From positions 62,001 to 126,000 of the forward strand of contig JAFQRZ010000003.1 of assembly GCA_017409825.1 (NCBI GenBank): a DNA stretch of 64,000 nt. The letters run 5' to 3'. Below are positions 17,670 through 26,843 of this stretch, piece by piece. Under the pieces are notes generated by a model. That model did no database searches and was not told the origin of the DNA. It was given only the letters and a program-made list of their open reading frames with translations. A program made the position numbers and the translations under genes. Source of the DNA: Agathobacter sp. Its GTDB lineage: Bacteria > Bacillota > Clostridia > Lachnospirales > Lachnospiraceae. How positions within the stretch are numbered: the stretch's first letter is position 1; each line of letters begins with the position of its first letter.

Positions 17670-19385
17670 ATGGCAAACGGATTTGGTAGTATGTATATAG
17701 GCGCGTCCGGTTTGCAGAGCGCCCAAAATGCACTAAATACGACAGCAAACAACCTGGCTAACGTCAATACCGAAGGGTATGTACGTCAACAGGTTGTTTT
17801 TTCGGATAGAAGATATGATATGCTGATTGACCCTACGCTGAAAACCAATGCGCAGCAGTCAGGTACTGGTGTAGGTATCGGTGACGTGGTACATGCAAGA
17901 GATGTATTTTTGGACAAAGCATATCGATTGGAATCAGGGAGAAACGCATTTTACGAATCTTGCTACGAAGTAACCACTTATGTAGAAGATTTGCTTCAGG
18001 AATTGGATGGAGAGGAATTCAAGGCGAGTGTAGAAGACCTTTGGGAATCCTTCCAGGAATTAGCGAAGACACCTGCAGACTCTGTAACCCAGAACTTGGT
18101 ATTGCAGAAGTCAGAGTTGCTCCTTAGCAGAGCGCAGACCTTATATGATGATTTAAAAGAGTATCAGGCCAATATTGACATGCAGATTAAAGAAGACGTA
18201 GCACGTGTCAATGAAATCGGTGAAGCGATCTACAAATTGAATCTTGAAATTCAGAAGGTAGAATCGAACCGAGTAGAAACGGCCATGACACTTCGCGATG
18301 AAAGAGATAAGCTTTTGGATGAGCTCGGAAGCTACGCAAATATCAATGTGCACGAAGATGAATTGGGATTCGTGTATGTAACGATGGAAGCAGTAGACTT
18401 TATTTTCGAAGCAGGATATCATTCCATTGAAATTAAAGAAGATAACTTAACGGGATTTTCTACACCATACTGGTCACACTTGTCAGAGCCAAGAAAAGAC
18501 CTCTATGTAGGTGTATTTAAAACAGATATTACCATCTCATCTGAGATGAATACGGACGTCGGAAGCATCAAAGCAAAGATGTTGATGCGAGGTAATGATT
18601 TCGGTGTTTATAGCGACCTTTTAACGGCTGACAAATATGCAGACGTGCAGGACGAAGTAGTCATGGAGACCGAAGCTCAGGTGGACCTTTTGGTACACGA
18701 AATCGTAACAGCAGTAAACAATGCCATGTGTCCAAATGTGGACTATGTTGCACAGAATAACATATACGATGCACAAGGCAATTTGATTTGTGGTGCAGGT
18801 GAGACGATTCAGATTCTCGACGTCGCAAACTGTGCGAGAGGGGAAGACGGACAGCTTCCACCACAGGAAGTATATGTAAGACAGGGTATGGACCGTTATA
18901 CCACATGTACGGTAAACGGTGAGACAATTTACGTTTACAATCCAGAAGACCCTGCAAATAGTGATAGTTTGTATCGTTTAGGAAATTTGGAAGTAAATGA
19001 TAATTTGAAAAAAGTTATCACAATGTTCCCAGCATATACAGCCAATAAAGCCGTTGACTTTAAAATGGCAGAACGATTGGTTGAAATTTGGAACGTACAG
19101 GGCATGCATATCAATCCAAGTGACAGATATCCATGTACCTTCCAGGACTTCTATGACAAGATGATTTCAAAATTGGGTACGGATGGTAACGTATACAAAT
19201 CATCCACCGATACCTTAAATACAACAACGGCATCTTTGGAAAACAGCCGCCAGCAGGTATTAGGCGTTTCCAGTGATGAAGAATTAGGAAAACTAATCAA
19301 ATATCAGTCCGCTTACAATGCATCCAGCCGTTATATGACGGTTATCTCACAGATGACAGAGCTTATCGTAACAGGACTTATTTAG
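17670..19385 (+). CDS. flgK: Flagellar hook-associated protein 1 FlgK (first copy)
   Basis: The 571-residue protein has the axial-protein N-terminus (GSMYIGASGLQSAQNALNTT, then ANNLANVNTEGYVRQQ) and the matching C-terminus (YQSAYNASSRYMTVISQM, then TELIVTGLI). These pair as coiled coils in the hook-filament junction. Central D2/D3 domains lie between about 200 and 500. The second FlgK copy follows after 14 bases; the two are clearly distinct in sequence. A GGAGG-type site precedes the ATG. Exported through the flagellar type III apparatus with FlgN as probable chaperone. Confidence 0.92.
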   Translation: MANGFGSMYIGASGLQSAQNALNTTANNLANVNTEGYVRQQVVFSDRRYDMLIDPTLKTNAQQSGTGVGIGDVVHARDVFLDKAYRLESGRNAFYESCYEVTTYVEDLLQELDGEEFKASVEDLWESFQELAKTPADSVTQNLVLQKSELLLSRAQTLYDDLKEYQANIDMQIKEDVARVNEIGEAIYKLNLEIQKVESNRVETAMTLRDERDKLLDELGSYANINVHEDELGFVYVTMEAVDFIFEAGYHSIEIKEDNLTGFSTPYWSHLSEPRKDLYVGVFKTDITISSEMNTDVGSIKAKMLMRGNDFGVYSDLLTADKYADVQDEVVMETEAQVDLLVHEIVTAVNNAMCPNVDYVAQNNIYDAQGNLICGAGETIQILDVANCARGEDGQLPPQEVYVRQGMDRYTTCTVNGETIYVYNPEDPANSDSLYRLGNLEVNDNLKKVITMFPAYTANKAVDFKMAERLVEIWNVQGMHINPSDRYPCTFQDFYDKMISKLGTDGNVYKSSTDTLNTTTASLENSRQQVLGVSSDEELGKLIKYQSAYNASSRYMTVISQMTELIVTGLI

Positions 19386-19399
19386 AAAGGAGTGCGTAG

Positions 19400-21268
19400 A
19401 TGCCTTCACAGTTTTTTGGACTAAATATTGCTGGTAGTGGTTTATCTGCATATCAGGCAGCAATTAATACAACTGCAAACAACGTATCCAATGTTCAAAA
19501 AGAAGGATACTCTCGCCAGGAGACGACTCTCGAAGCAAGTGCAGCACTTCGTGTATATGCGGCTTATGGTAGTACAGGTACAGGTATCGTAGCGACGGAA
19601 ATCAAGCAGCAGAGAGACCTCTACTATGACTCCAAATATTGGGAAAACAATGCCAAATTAGGCTATTTCGACCAGAAGCTTTACTACTTGAATCAGGTAG
19701 AGGGCTATTTCGAAGACAATGGTGTGGACATGGGATTCTCTACCATCTTCTCAGCGATGTTCAATGGTTTGGATACATTAAATGGTGGTAATGCCAGCGA
19801 CTCTAGTGTTCGTAACCAGTTTATTTATCGTGCAGACAACCTTTGTACCTACTTCAACTCCGTAGCAAACTCCTTGCAGTCTTTGCAGAAGGACTTGAAT
19901 GAAGAAATTTACAGTAGTGTATCCAATATCAATGCTATTGGCGAAAAAATTGCACTTTTGAACAAGGAAATCAACCAGATTGAAGTACGTGGTGGATATG
20001 CCAATGAACTTCGTGACGAGCGAGCACTTCTTTTGGATGAATTATCTGGAATGGTAGCGGTTACCACACAGGAATATGATGTGCCGAACAGCTATGGTGC
20101 AGATTTGGGTGGAACGAATTTTACGGTATTTATCAATGGACAGATTCTCGTAGATGGAAACGATTACAGAACCTTAGAATGTATTTCGGATAAATACAAA
20201 AACAACCAGACTGACGCAGAAGGTATGTACGAAATCAAATGGGGCGATACAGGTACGGATTTTGCCGCGACTACAGGCACGGCAGGCGGAACTTTAAAAG
20301 CGCTGTTTGACCTCCGTGACGGAAATAATACAGAAGCCTTAAAAGGAACTGTAACCGCGGTTACAGCAAATGCGAATGGTGTATATGACAAGGTGACGAT
20401 GTCACAGTTGTCGAATGTTCGTATCAATGCACTTAATATCCCAGAACGAGGAACGATTAGTGTAGGAAATAAAACCTACGAATACTCGAGCTGGGAAGCA
20501 CAATTAGATGCAGAAGGAAATTTAGTAGATATTACATTTAACCTCGATAAACCAGTAGAAGCGGATGAACTTCACTTGGTGGAAAACAAAGACGCGGTCG
20601 TTGGTAAGAGTGTAGATGCCATGGGTATTCCTTATTACTTGGCACAGTTTGACGAATTCTTGCGAAACTTCACAGAATTGTTCAATGGCATCCAGAAACA
20701 GGGCGTGACTCTGGATGGAGAAAAAATGGGCGCTTTCTTTATCGGTGAAACGGAAACCGGAACCATTTATGATTTTGATGGCTGGGGTGAAGTGGATGAA
20801 AATGGAAATCCAGTTGCGAAACCAACCACGATAACATCACGTGGGGAAGGCTATCATCAGTTGACCGCATTTAATGCGACGGTAAATCAGCGTTCTATTT
20901 CAGAGCCAGGTTATTTTGCAACGACAAAAGATATCACGAATGGTAAGGATGCATACGACCTCGTAACCGAAATGATGAAGCTCCAGGACGATACGGTAAT
21001 CTATCGTGGTGACAATGCGAGTGCATTTTTGGAGCGAATTGTATCAGATATCTCCGTAGATACCGAAAAAAATACAGTTTATTATGAAAATTATTTTAAT
21101 ATGAGCGGTGTAATTACAACCCAGCGAGCATCAGTATCTGGTGTAGATGAAGATGAAGAAGCACTAAACCTTGTGAAATTCCAGAATGCGTATGGTCTTT
21201 CCTCTAAGGTAATACAGGTACTGACTGAAATTTATGATAAATTAATTAATCAAACAGGGGTTACGTAA
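19400..21268 (+). CDS. flgK: Second FlgK-family hook-associated protein
   Basis: A 622-residue FlgK homologue with its own rod/hook N-terminus (NIAGSGLSAYQAAINTTANN, VSNVQKEGYSRQETT) and C-terminus (LVKFQNAYGLSSKVIQVLTE, then IYDKLINQTGV). Conserved internal elements are shared with the first copy, such as INAIGEKIALLNKEINQIEV. The centre has diverged strongly and is about 50 residues longer. AAAGGAG precedes the ATG. Its stop is followed by a terminator, separating it from flgL. Either both copies contribute to the junction zone or they serve alternative filaments. Nothing suggests decay: the frame is intact and both ends are conserved. Confidence 0.88.
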   Translation: MPSQFFGLNIAGSGLSAYQAAINTTANNVSNVQKEGYSRQETTLEASAALRVYAAYGSTGTGIVATEIKQQRDLYYDSKYWENNAKLGYFDQKLYYLNQVEGYFEDNGVDMGFSTIFSAMFNGLDTLNGGNASDSSVRNQFIYRADNLCTYFNSVANSLQSLQKDLNEEIYSSVSNINAIGEKIALLNKEINQIEVRGGYANELRDERALLLDELSGMVAVTTQEYDVPNSYGADLGGTNFTVFINGQILVDGNDYRTLECISDKYKNNQTDAEGMYEIKWGDTGTDFAATTGTAGGTLKALFDLRDGNNTEALKGTVTAVTANANGVYDKVTMSQLSNVRINALNIPERGTISVGNKTYEYSSWEAQLDAEGNLVDITFNLDKPVEADELHLVENKDAVVGKSVDAMGIPYYLAQFDEFLRNFTELFNGIQKQGVTLDGEKMGAFFIGETETGTIYDFDGWGEVDENGNPVAKPTTITSRGEGYHQLTAFNATVNQRSISEPGYFATTKDITNGKDAYDLVTEMMKLQDDTVIYRGDNASAFLERIVSDISVDTEKNTVYYENYFNMSGVITTQRASVSGVDEDEEALNLVKFQNAYGLSSKVIQVLTEIYDKLINQTGVT

Positions 21269-21279
21269 ATAGAATAATT

Positions 21280-21326
21280 GCCGATATATATGCTAGGAGA
21301 GACTCTATCTTTCCTAGCATATTTTA
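21280..21326 (+). terminator. Terminator overlapping a sigma-D-like -10 element between flgK and flgL
   Basis: An 11-bp perfect stem (21288-21298 with 21312-21322) is followed by a short T-rich tract. GCCGATAT (21280-21287), the perfect flagellar -10 motif, ends directly at the hairpin. The -35 match 15 bases upstream (TTAC) is poor, so promoter activity is uncertain. Confidence 0.6.
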
Positions 21327-21336
21327 TGTGCAGCTC

Positions 21337-21441
21337 ACGGAAAGGAAATTAGTTGCTTCGCAACTCCGTTCGCGCACACGAGATGCAAGGATGCATCTCG
21401 TATCATCACACTTAGTGACAGGGAAGTCGTTAGGAGGATAC
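21337..21441 (+). promoter_or_regulatory. Structured flgL leader with CsrA-type hairpin
   Basis: The leader holds a stem at 21351-21356/21360-21365 (AGTTGC, TTC, GCAACT) extended by ACGGA/TCCGT. It then has a perfect 10-bp stem at 21378-21387/21392-21401 with the loop AGGA. The apex reads GCAAGGATGC, close to the CsrA consensus ACAAGGATGT displayed in a loop. A second AGGA lies in the ribosome site TAGGAGG before the ATG at 21442. This two-site design is the one known for CsrA repression of B. subtilis hag. Binding is inferred. Confidence 0.6.
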
Positions 21442-22944
21442 ATGCGTATTACAAATAATATGATCTTGAGCAACACGAAGGGAAACATCAATTCCAACAA
21501 ATTGCTCGTAGATAAATATAACACCCAGATGACAACCCAGAAGAAAATTTCAAAGGCATCCGAGAATCCGGTAATCGCCATTCGTTCGCTTCGACTCTCT
21601 ACCACAATGTGTCAGATTAACCAGTTCGCGGACAACAATATTCCGGATGCAGTGGCATGGATGAACGTAACAGAGAATGCACTTACTAACATGAAAGACA
21701 TTCTGACTGATATCCGTACCCAGTGTGTCAATGGTTCGACCGATACTTTGACAAGTGATGACCGTCAGACCATCCTTGACAACTTAAAGGCACTTTCCGA
21801 GCAGGTGTATTCCGAAGGAAATGCAGAGTATGCGGGCAAGAGCGTATTTACAGGATACAGAACCTCCGATACACTTACCTTCCAGAAGGATGAACCAGAA
21901 ACCACCTTCGAAATCACACAGGAATTTGATTACCGAGCATTGGAAGAAAAGAGATATTATACCGGTGATGTGGTGATTCCAGAAGCGATTACAGATACGA
22001 CAGTTGCATGCAATACGAAAATTTCAGAAAACTCTTTCGAAAGAGTGAGATTGGCGTATAATGGAGATATAACCGTAGATAACTTCACCGTAAGCTACAA
22101 GACGGACAACGGCGGTACAGTAAACGTACCAACGACACTTACCACTTATGAAACCGAAAAAGCTTGGGAAGCAGATAAGCAGGAAAGAGTGGTTGGAGAT
22201 AACGAAGTTATCTTCATCGAAGAAACTGGCGAATTCATCTTTGGTAAAAACGTTGCCAATACGATTTCCGATAATAGAGCAGACATCCACGTAGAATATA
22301 CCAAGAAGGGCTTTGCAAACGGCGAAGCAAAACCTTATTACTACTACGACTGCAGAGATATTTCAGATGATGATGCAAGACATCACGTGTCTTACACCAA
22401 GGAAGACCAGGACATCAACTATACGACCGCTTCCAATACGGTAACCACTATCAATACACAGGCAGACATGATCTTTGATACAGAGATTCAAAGAGATGTC
22501 AATGAATTGGTAAATGTGGTACAGCGTTCACTAGACGCAAATGCGAAGGTAGATAAGCTCAAAGTCATGATGAACGAGGCACAGTATCAGGACGAAGAAT
22601 CACAGAAAATGCTTCAAGGATACTTGGATGCAGCACAGAAGGAAGCAGACTTTGCAGATGATAATATGCAGAAGACGTACGAGCATTACATCACACGTTT
22701 CGATGGTTACATGGAAAGCGTAAACATCGCTATCATCGATGTAGGTAGTAAACAGAACAGTTTATCACTGACCAAGGTTCGTGTAGAGAATCAGCAGACC
22801 ACGATAGAAGAGCTCAAGTCCAATAATGAAGACAGAGATATCTCTGATATCATCATTGACTATTATGCATCTTACAACGCATATACATCATCACTTACCG
22901 CAGCAGGTAAGCTCAATGAAAGCAACTTACTCAAATACATTTAA
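21442..22944 (+). CDS. flgL: Flagellar hook-associated protein 3 FlgL
   Basis: The 500-residue protein begins MRITNNMILSNTKGNINSNK, the flagellin-like N-terminus of FlgL. It continues with KKISKASENPVIAIRSLRL and ends with a flagellin-like C-terminal helix (DIIIDYYASYNAYTSSLTAA, then GKLNESNLLKYI). It caps the hook-filament junction outside FlgK. At 500 residues it is long for FlgL because of an insert of about 170 residues after about residue 140. TTAGGAGG precedes ATG at 21442. An upstream in-frame ATG at 21328 would translate the structured leader and is rejected. Confidence 0.9.
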   Translation: MRITNNMILSNTKGNINSNKLLVDKYNTQMTTQKKISKASENPVIAIRSLRLSTTMCQINQFADNNIPDAVAWMNVTENALTNMKDILTDIRTQCVNGSTDTLTSDDRQTILDNLKALSEQVYSEGNAEYAGKSVFTGYRTSDTLTFQKDEPETTFEITQEFDYRALEEKRYYTGDVVIPEAITDTTVACNTKISENSFERVRLAYNGDITVDNFTVSYKTDNGGTVNVPTTLTTYETEKAWEADKQERVVGDNEVIFIEETGEFIFGKNVANTISDNRADIHVEYTKKGFANGEAKPYYYYDCRDISDDDARHHVSYTKEDQDINYTTASNTVTTINTQADMIFDTEIQRDVNELVNVVQRSLDANAKVDKLKVMMNEAQYQDEESQKMLQGYLDAAQKEADFADDNMQKTYEHYITRFDGYMESVNIAIIDVGSKQNSLSLTKVRVENQQTTIEELKSNNEDRDISDIIIDYYASYNAYTSSLTAAGKLNESNLLKYI

Positions 22945-22949
22945 GATTA

Positions 22950-22967
22950 TTAAGAGAACGCTCTTAA
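22950..22967 (+). promoter_or_regulatory. Hairpin between flgL and fliW
   Basis: A 7-bp stem TTAAGAG/CTCTTAA with an AACG loop is not followed by a T-run, so it is more likely a processing or stability element than a terminator. Just before the fliW ribosome site a second small stem shows GGA in its loop (TCGTC, GGA, GACGA, about 22981-22993). Confidence 0.4.
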
Positions 22968-23006
22968 CAATAAATATTACATCGTCGGAGACGAAGGAGG
23001 AAAACC

Positions 23007-23471
23007 ATGAAGGCAGTAACAAGATTATTTGGTACGATTGACGTTGCAGATGAGAAAATCATCACAATGGAAAGAGGGATGATTGGATTCCCTAATTTAA
23101 CACATTTTGCACTTATTTTCGATGAAGAAAAGAAAGACAAAAAATTCAAAATTATGTGGCTTCAGTCTATGGATGACGGAGATATCGCATTCCCAGTAGC
23201 TGACCCAATCCAGTTGAAAGAAGACTACAAACCATTAGTAAACGAAGAAATCATCGCTCCATTAGGAGAAATGACAGAAGACAATACATATATTTTGGTA
23301 ACAGTAACGGTTCCAAAGAAAGTAGAAGACTTCTCTGTAAACTTAAAAGCTCCTATTGTAATCAATATGGACAGCAATAAGGGAGCACAGATTATCACAG
23401 AAGATGATTATCCAGTAAAATTCAGAGTATATGACCTGCTCAAGGGCAACACAGAAAAGGCAGGTGAATAA
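23007..23471 (+). CDS. fliW: Flagellar assembly factor FliW
   Basis: The 154-residue protein has FliW features (MERGMIGFPNLTHFALI at about 20-36, then WLQSMDDGDIAFPVADP). FliW binds flagellin in the cytoplasm and, when free, binds CsrA and relieves its repression of flagellin translation. It lies one base from csrA, the standard Firmicutes arrangement, so the partner-switch regulator pair is complete here. AAGGAGGA precedes the ATG. Confidence 0.93.
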   Translation: MKAVTRLFGTIDVADEKIITMERGMIGFPNLTHFALIFDEEKKDKKFKIMWLQSMDDGDIAFPVADPIQLKEDYKPLVNEEIIAPLGEMTEDNTYILVTVTVPKKVEDFSVNLKAPIVINMDSNKGAQIITEDDYPVKFRVYDLLKGNTEKAGE

Positions 23472-23472
23472 G

Positions 23473-23688
23473 ATGTTAGCATTAACTAGAAAAAAAGGCG
23501 AAGCCTTAATGATTAATAACAACGTAGAAATCACCATCTTAGAAGTACGTGGTGACCAGGTAAAAATCGGTATTGACGCTCCAAAGGATGTGCCAATCTA
23601 CCGTAAAGAAGTATACTTACAGATTCAGGAAGAAAACAAAGCATCTTTCAGCCCAGAAGGCTTAGAAGCATTAAAAGAACTTATGTAA
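23473..23688 (+). CDS. csrA: Carbon storage regulator CsrA (RNA-binding translational repressor)
   Basis: The 71-residue protein begins MLALTRKKGEALMINNNVEI, the CsrA N-terminus with its first RNA-binding strand (LTRKKGE). The second contact region follows (IGIDAPKDVPIYRKEVY, with the key basic residue near 44). The start is ATG at 23473 inside a longer open frame; the ribosome site lies at the end of fliW (AGGTGAATAAG). It binds ANGGA in hairpin loops. Matching hairpins lie in the leaders of all three flagellin genes and flgL in this window, making them the likely targets. Confidence 0.94.
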   Translation: MLALTRKKGEALMINNNVEITILEVRGDQVKIGIDAPKDVPIYRKEVYLQIQEENKASFSPEGLEALKELM

Positions 23689-23711
23689 AAAGACACATGG
23701 AGGTGTAAATT

Positions 23712-24137
23712 ATGGGAATTGAAGCAATCAAAGGTGCAGGCATGACCTATCAGGCAAGCGTATCCGCACCAGAAATCAAAGCAGAAGCAGCTCACAAAGT
23801 AGAAGTGGCAGAAGCTCCACAGGTATCGGAAAACATCGCCAAAGAAACGATGGCAATGAATACCAAAGAAACCAGTGGCGAAGGCGGTGGCAACGCACAG
23901 GCGGGCAACGCAGAAGCACAGCGTGCACAGATTAAGAGAGCGGTAGAAGAAATCAACAAGAAAGCCAACAATTCAGAAGCTGTTTGGGGTGTACACGAAG
24001 GCACCAATCGCGTAACGATTAAACTTGTTGACAAGCAGACCAAAGAAGTAATCAAGGAATTCCCACCTGACAAAACTCTCGACATGATTGCCAGAGTTTG
24101 GGAGATGGCAGGACTTATGGTTGACGAAAAACGTTAA
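23712..24137 (+). CDS. flaG: FlaG-family flagellar protein
   Basis: The 141-residue protein has an Ala/Glu-rich, probably disordered first half. The C-terminal FlaG domain (about 75-141) has VWGVHEGTNRVTIKLVDKQT, then KEVIKEFPPDKTLDMIARVW. FlaG proteins influence filament length in other bacteria; the mechanism is not settled. It sits between csrA and fliD, its usual place. GGAGGTG precedes the ATG. Confidence 0.85.
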   Translation: MGIEAIKGAGMTYQASVSAPEIKAEAAHKVEVAEAPQVSENIAKETMAMNTKETSGEGGGNAQAGNAEAQRAQIKRAVEEINKKANNSEAVWGVHEGTNRVTIKLVDKQTKEVIKEFPPDKTLDMIARVWEMAGLMVDEKR

Positions 24138-24155
24138 TCAGGAAAGGAGTATACT

Positions 24156-25874
24156 ATGCCAATTCGTTTATCAGGAATTAACTCAGGCTTAGATACCGAT
24201 GCAATCGTAAAGGAATTGGTATCGGCATACAGCCTTAAGACAGAAAAATACGAAAAACAGAAAACGACTTTGGAATGGAAGCAGGATGCATGGAAAAGTT
24301 TAAATACCAAGATTTATGGTTTTTATACCAATGTATCCAATATGCGTTATTCCTCTGCATACAGCTTGAAGAAGACTACCCTTTCTGACAATACCAAAGC
24401 AGTTGTAACAGCAGGAACAGATGCGGTAACAGGTACACAGAAGCTCAATATTTTGCAGATGGCACAGGCTTCTTATTTGACAGGAGCTTATATTGGTGAA
24501 GATGCTACGGCAAAGTCTACCTTAAAAGATTTGGGATATAAAGGCGGAGCAACTACGATTAAAGTAAAAGTAGCTGGTAAGCCAGTGCCAGAAGGCGAAA
24601 AAGTAGATGAAAAAGCAGAAAAAGGTAAGTATGTAGAAATTAAAATTGGCGCAGATACCAAAATCAGCGACCTTATGAATCAATTTGGTGAAGCTGGCTT
24701 AAATGCAAACTTCGATGCGAATAATGGACGTATTTTCCTCAGTGCCAAAGAAAGTGGTGCGGCAGCAGACTTCGACCTTGTAGCAGAGAATGAAAATGCA
24801 TACCAAGCTTTGAGGGCTTTAGGATTAGCAGATGCAGAAGATGAGGCTGCAAATATTAAACGTCAGGCAGATGCATATAACAAGCTCTATGCAGAATATA
24901 TGAATGCTGCAGATGATCAGAAAGCAGAACTTGTAAAGAAATTGAATGAATATAGTGCAGAAGTAAAGCAGGTGGCAGCAGGCCAGAAAAAAGCAGAAGA
25001 AGTCGTGGATACAGACAATGTTGCAACCAAGATTGCAGGTCAGGATGCGATTATTACTTTAAATGGCGTACAATATACCAGCACATCCAATACCTTTACC
25101 ATCAATGGGCTTACCATTGAAGCAACAGGTGTAACTGGCGAAGGCGACAAGAATGCAATCACGATTGCAACGAATACCGATACACAGGCGATTTATGATA
25201 AGGTGAAGGATTTCCTCACGGAATACAATAACTTAATCAACGAAATCACCAAGCTCTATAATGCAGAATCTGCAAAAGACTTCGAACCTCTTACCGATGA
25301 GGAAAGAGAAGCGATGTCCGATGAGCAGATTGAGAAATGGGAAGGCAAGATTAAGAGTGCATTGCTTCGCCGTGACAATTCATTGGGCAATATCATGAAT
25401 GCAATGATTAATTCTATGTCACAGACTTACGAAGTAAATGGGGAGAAGCTCAGCCTTAGCAGCTTCGGTATCTCTACGCTCGGTTTCCTCAATGCTGCAG
25501 AAAATGAGCAGAATGCATATCATATCGCTGGAGATGAGGATGATGAAAATACATCCGACAAGAAAGACAAATTAATGGCAGCGATTCAGGAAAATCCAGA
25601 CCAGGTAATGGATTTCATGAAACAGCTGGCAAGCAACTTATATACATCGATTGATGAAAAGATGAAATCGACGGAGCTTAGTTCCGCGTACAAGATTTAC
25701 AACGACAAGGAACTTGACCGTGAGATGACAGACATCGAAAAACTGCTTGCGAAATGGGAAGACAAGATTGCAGAGCAGGAAGAATACTACTATGACAAGT
25801 TTTCACAGATGGAAGTGGCATTGTCGAAATTACAAAGCCAGACGAACTCATTGAGTGGTTTATTAGGTCAGTAA
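24156..25874 (+). CDS. fliD: Flagellar filament cap protein FliD (HAP2)
   Basis: The 572-residue protein begins MPIRLSGINSGLDTDAIVKE, the FliD N-terminus. It has the WKQDAWKSLNTKIYGFYTNV segment and ends in a coiled C-terminus (LAKWEDKIAEQEEYYYDKFS, then QMEVALSKLQSQTNSLSGLL). FliD caps the filament tip and folds incoming flagellin. An Ala/Glu/Lys-rich coiled stretch (about residues 235-290) interrupts the central domain. The gene precedes fliS and lies 18 bases after flaG. AAAGGAG precedes the start. Confidence 0.93.
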   Translation: MPIRLSGINSGLDTDAIVKELVSAYSLKTEKYEKQKTTLEWKQDAWKSLNTKIYGFYTNVSNMRYSSAYSLKKTTLSDNTKAVVTAGTDAVTGTQKLNILQMAQASYLTGAYIGEDATAKSTLKDLGYKGGATTIKVKVAGKPVPEGEKVDEKAEKGKYVEIKIGADTKISDLMNQFGEAGLNANFDANNGRIFLSAKESGAAADFDLVAENENAYQALRALGLADAEDEAANIKRQADAYNKLYAEYMNAADDQKAELVKKLNEYSAEVKQVAAGQKKAEEVVDTDNVATKIAGQDAIITLNGVQYTSTSNTFTINGLTIEATGVTGEGDKNAITIATNTDTQAIYDKVKDFLTEYNNLINEITKLYNAESAKDFEPLTDEEREAMSDEQIEKWEGKIKSALLRRDNSLGNIMNAMINSMSQTYEVNGEKLSLSSFGISTLGFLNAAENEQNAYHIAGDEDDENTSDKKDKLMAAIQENPDQVMDFMKQLASNLYTSIDEKMKSTELSSAYKIYNDKELDREMTDIEKLLAKWEDKIAEQEEYYYDKFSQMEVALSKLQSQTNSLSGLLGQ

Positions 25875-25889
25875 GAGAGGTAAAAAGAT

Positions 25890-26285
25890 ATGGCAGTGAA
25901 AAACCCGTATGCAGCTTATGCCCAGAGTAAAATTATGACTGCATCACCAGCGGAGCTGACACTCATGCTTTATGATGGTGCCATCAAATTCTGTAACATT
26001 GCAATTATGGGCGTACAGGAAAAGGATATTGAAAAAGCACATGTCAATATTATCAAGGTAGAACGCATCCTGCAGGAGTTTTTGAATACCCTGGATTATA
26101 AATATCCAGTAGCCAAAGACTTCGAAAACGTGTATAATTATCTTATCCGAAGACTTCATGAAGCAAATATGCGAAAAGATGAAGAAATCTTGCAGGAAGT
26201 ATTAAAACACTTAAGAACCATGCGCGACACATGGAAGGAAGTTATGAGACTCAACACTCCAGCAGGTCAGACGCAGGTTTCATAG
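25890..26285 (+). CDS. fliS: Flagellin export chaperone FliS
   Basis: The 131-residue helical protein has FliS hallmarks: NPYAAYAQSKIMTASPAELT at the start, LMLYDGAIKFCNIAIMG, then NVYNYLIRRLHEANMRKDEE. It binds the disordered C-terminus of flagellin and keeps it from assembling in the cytoplasm. In Firmicutes it also joins the FliW/flagellin balance. Position after fliD is canonical. The next gene begins 8 bases downstream. Confidence 0.93.
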   Translation: MAVKNPYAAYAQSKIMTASPAELTLMLYDGAIKFCNIAIMGVQEKDIEKAHVNIIKVERILQEFLNTLDYKYPVAKDFENVYNYLIRRLHEANMRKDEEILQEVLKHLRTMRDTWKEVMRLNTPAGQTQVS

Positions 26286-26293
26286 GAGACGAT

Positions 26294-26770
26294 ATGCAGG
26301 AAACCTATGTAGACATCATGATACAGAGCCTGAACAAGAAGCTTCAGGTGCTGGACCAGATCATAGAAATCAACCAGACGCAGAAAGCATCCTTAGAAGA
26401 TGCGAAGGCAGAGATTGAGCAGTTCGATAAGACCGTCGAAGCAAAGGCACAGCTCATTGAGCAGATGCAGCAGCTCGACAGTGGATTCGAGAAACTCTAT
26501 GACCGTGTCAAAGAAGAGCTTCAGTCGAACCGAGAAGGCTATGCACAGCAGATTCAGACCATGCAAAGCTGTATCCGACGCATTACAGACAAGAGCATGG
26601 AAATCCAGGCACAGGAAGCGAGAAATCACGACCTTATGGTACGTAAATTTGCTTATGTGAAGGAAACTGCAAAAAATGTTCGTACCAACTCCAAAATCGC
26701 AAGTCAGTATTACAAAAACATGATGAAGCTCAATTATGTAGACCCCCAGTTTATGGACAATAAGAAATGA
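26294..26770 (+). CDS. FliT/FlgN-like flagellar coiled-coil protein
   Basis: A 158-residue, almost wholly helical protein, rich in Gln, Glu and Lys, in the position of fliT after fliS. I see no motif that proves FliT function. A role as chaperone for FliD or other export substrates is inferred from place and fold only. I chose ATG at 26294 because AGGAGA lies 6 bases before it. An earlier in-frame ATG at 26231 lies inside fliS. It is the last gene before the flagellins. Confidence 0.6.
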   Translation: MQETYVDIMIQSLNKKLQVLDQIIEINQTQKASLEDAKAEIEQFDKTVEAKAQLIEQMQQLDSGFEKLYDRVKEELQSNREGYAQQIQTMQSCIRRITDKSMEIQAQEARNHDLMVRKFAYVKETAKNVRTNSKIASQYYKNMMKLNYVDPQFMDNKK

Positions 26771-26843
26771 GTCTACCAAACCACAAGATAGTGTAGGTGA
26801 GAAATTCTTAAGATACTAGTTTTAAAATTTTTCACATAAGCTA

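Noticed and set aside
21328-21441. N-terminal extension of flgL through the leader
   Set aside because: The FlgL N-terminus MRITNNM and a strong TAGGAGG site place the start at 21442. The upstream part is hairpin-rich and unlike any flagellar protein.
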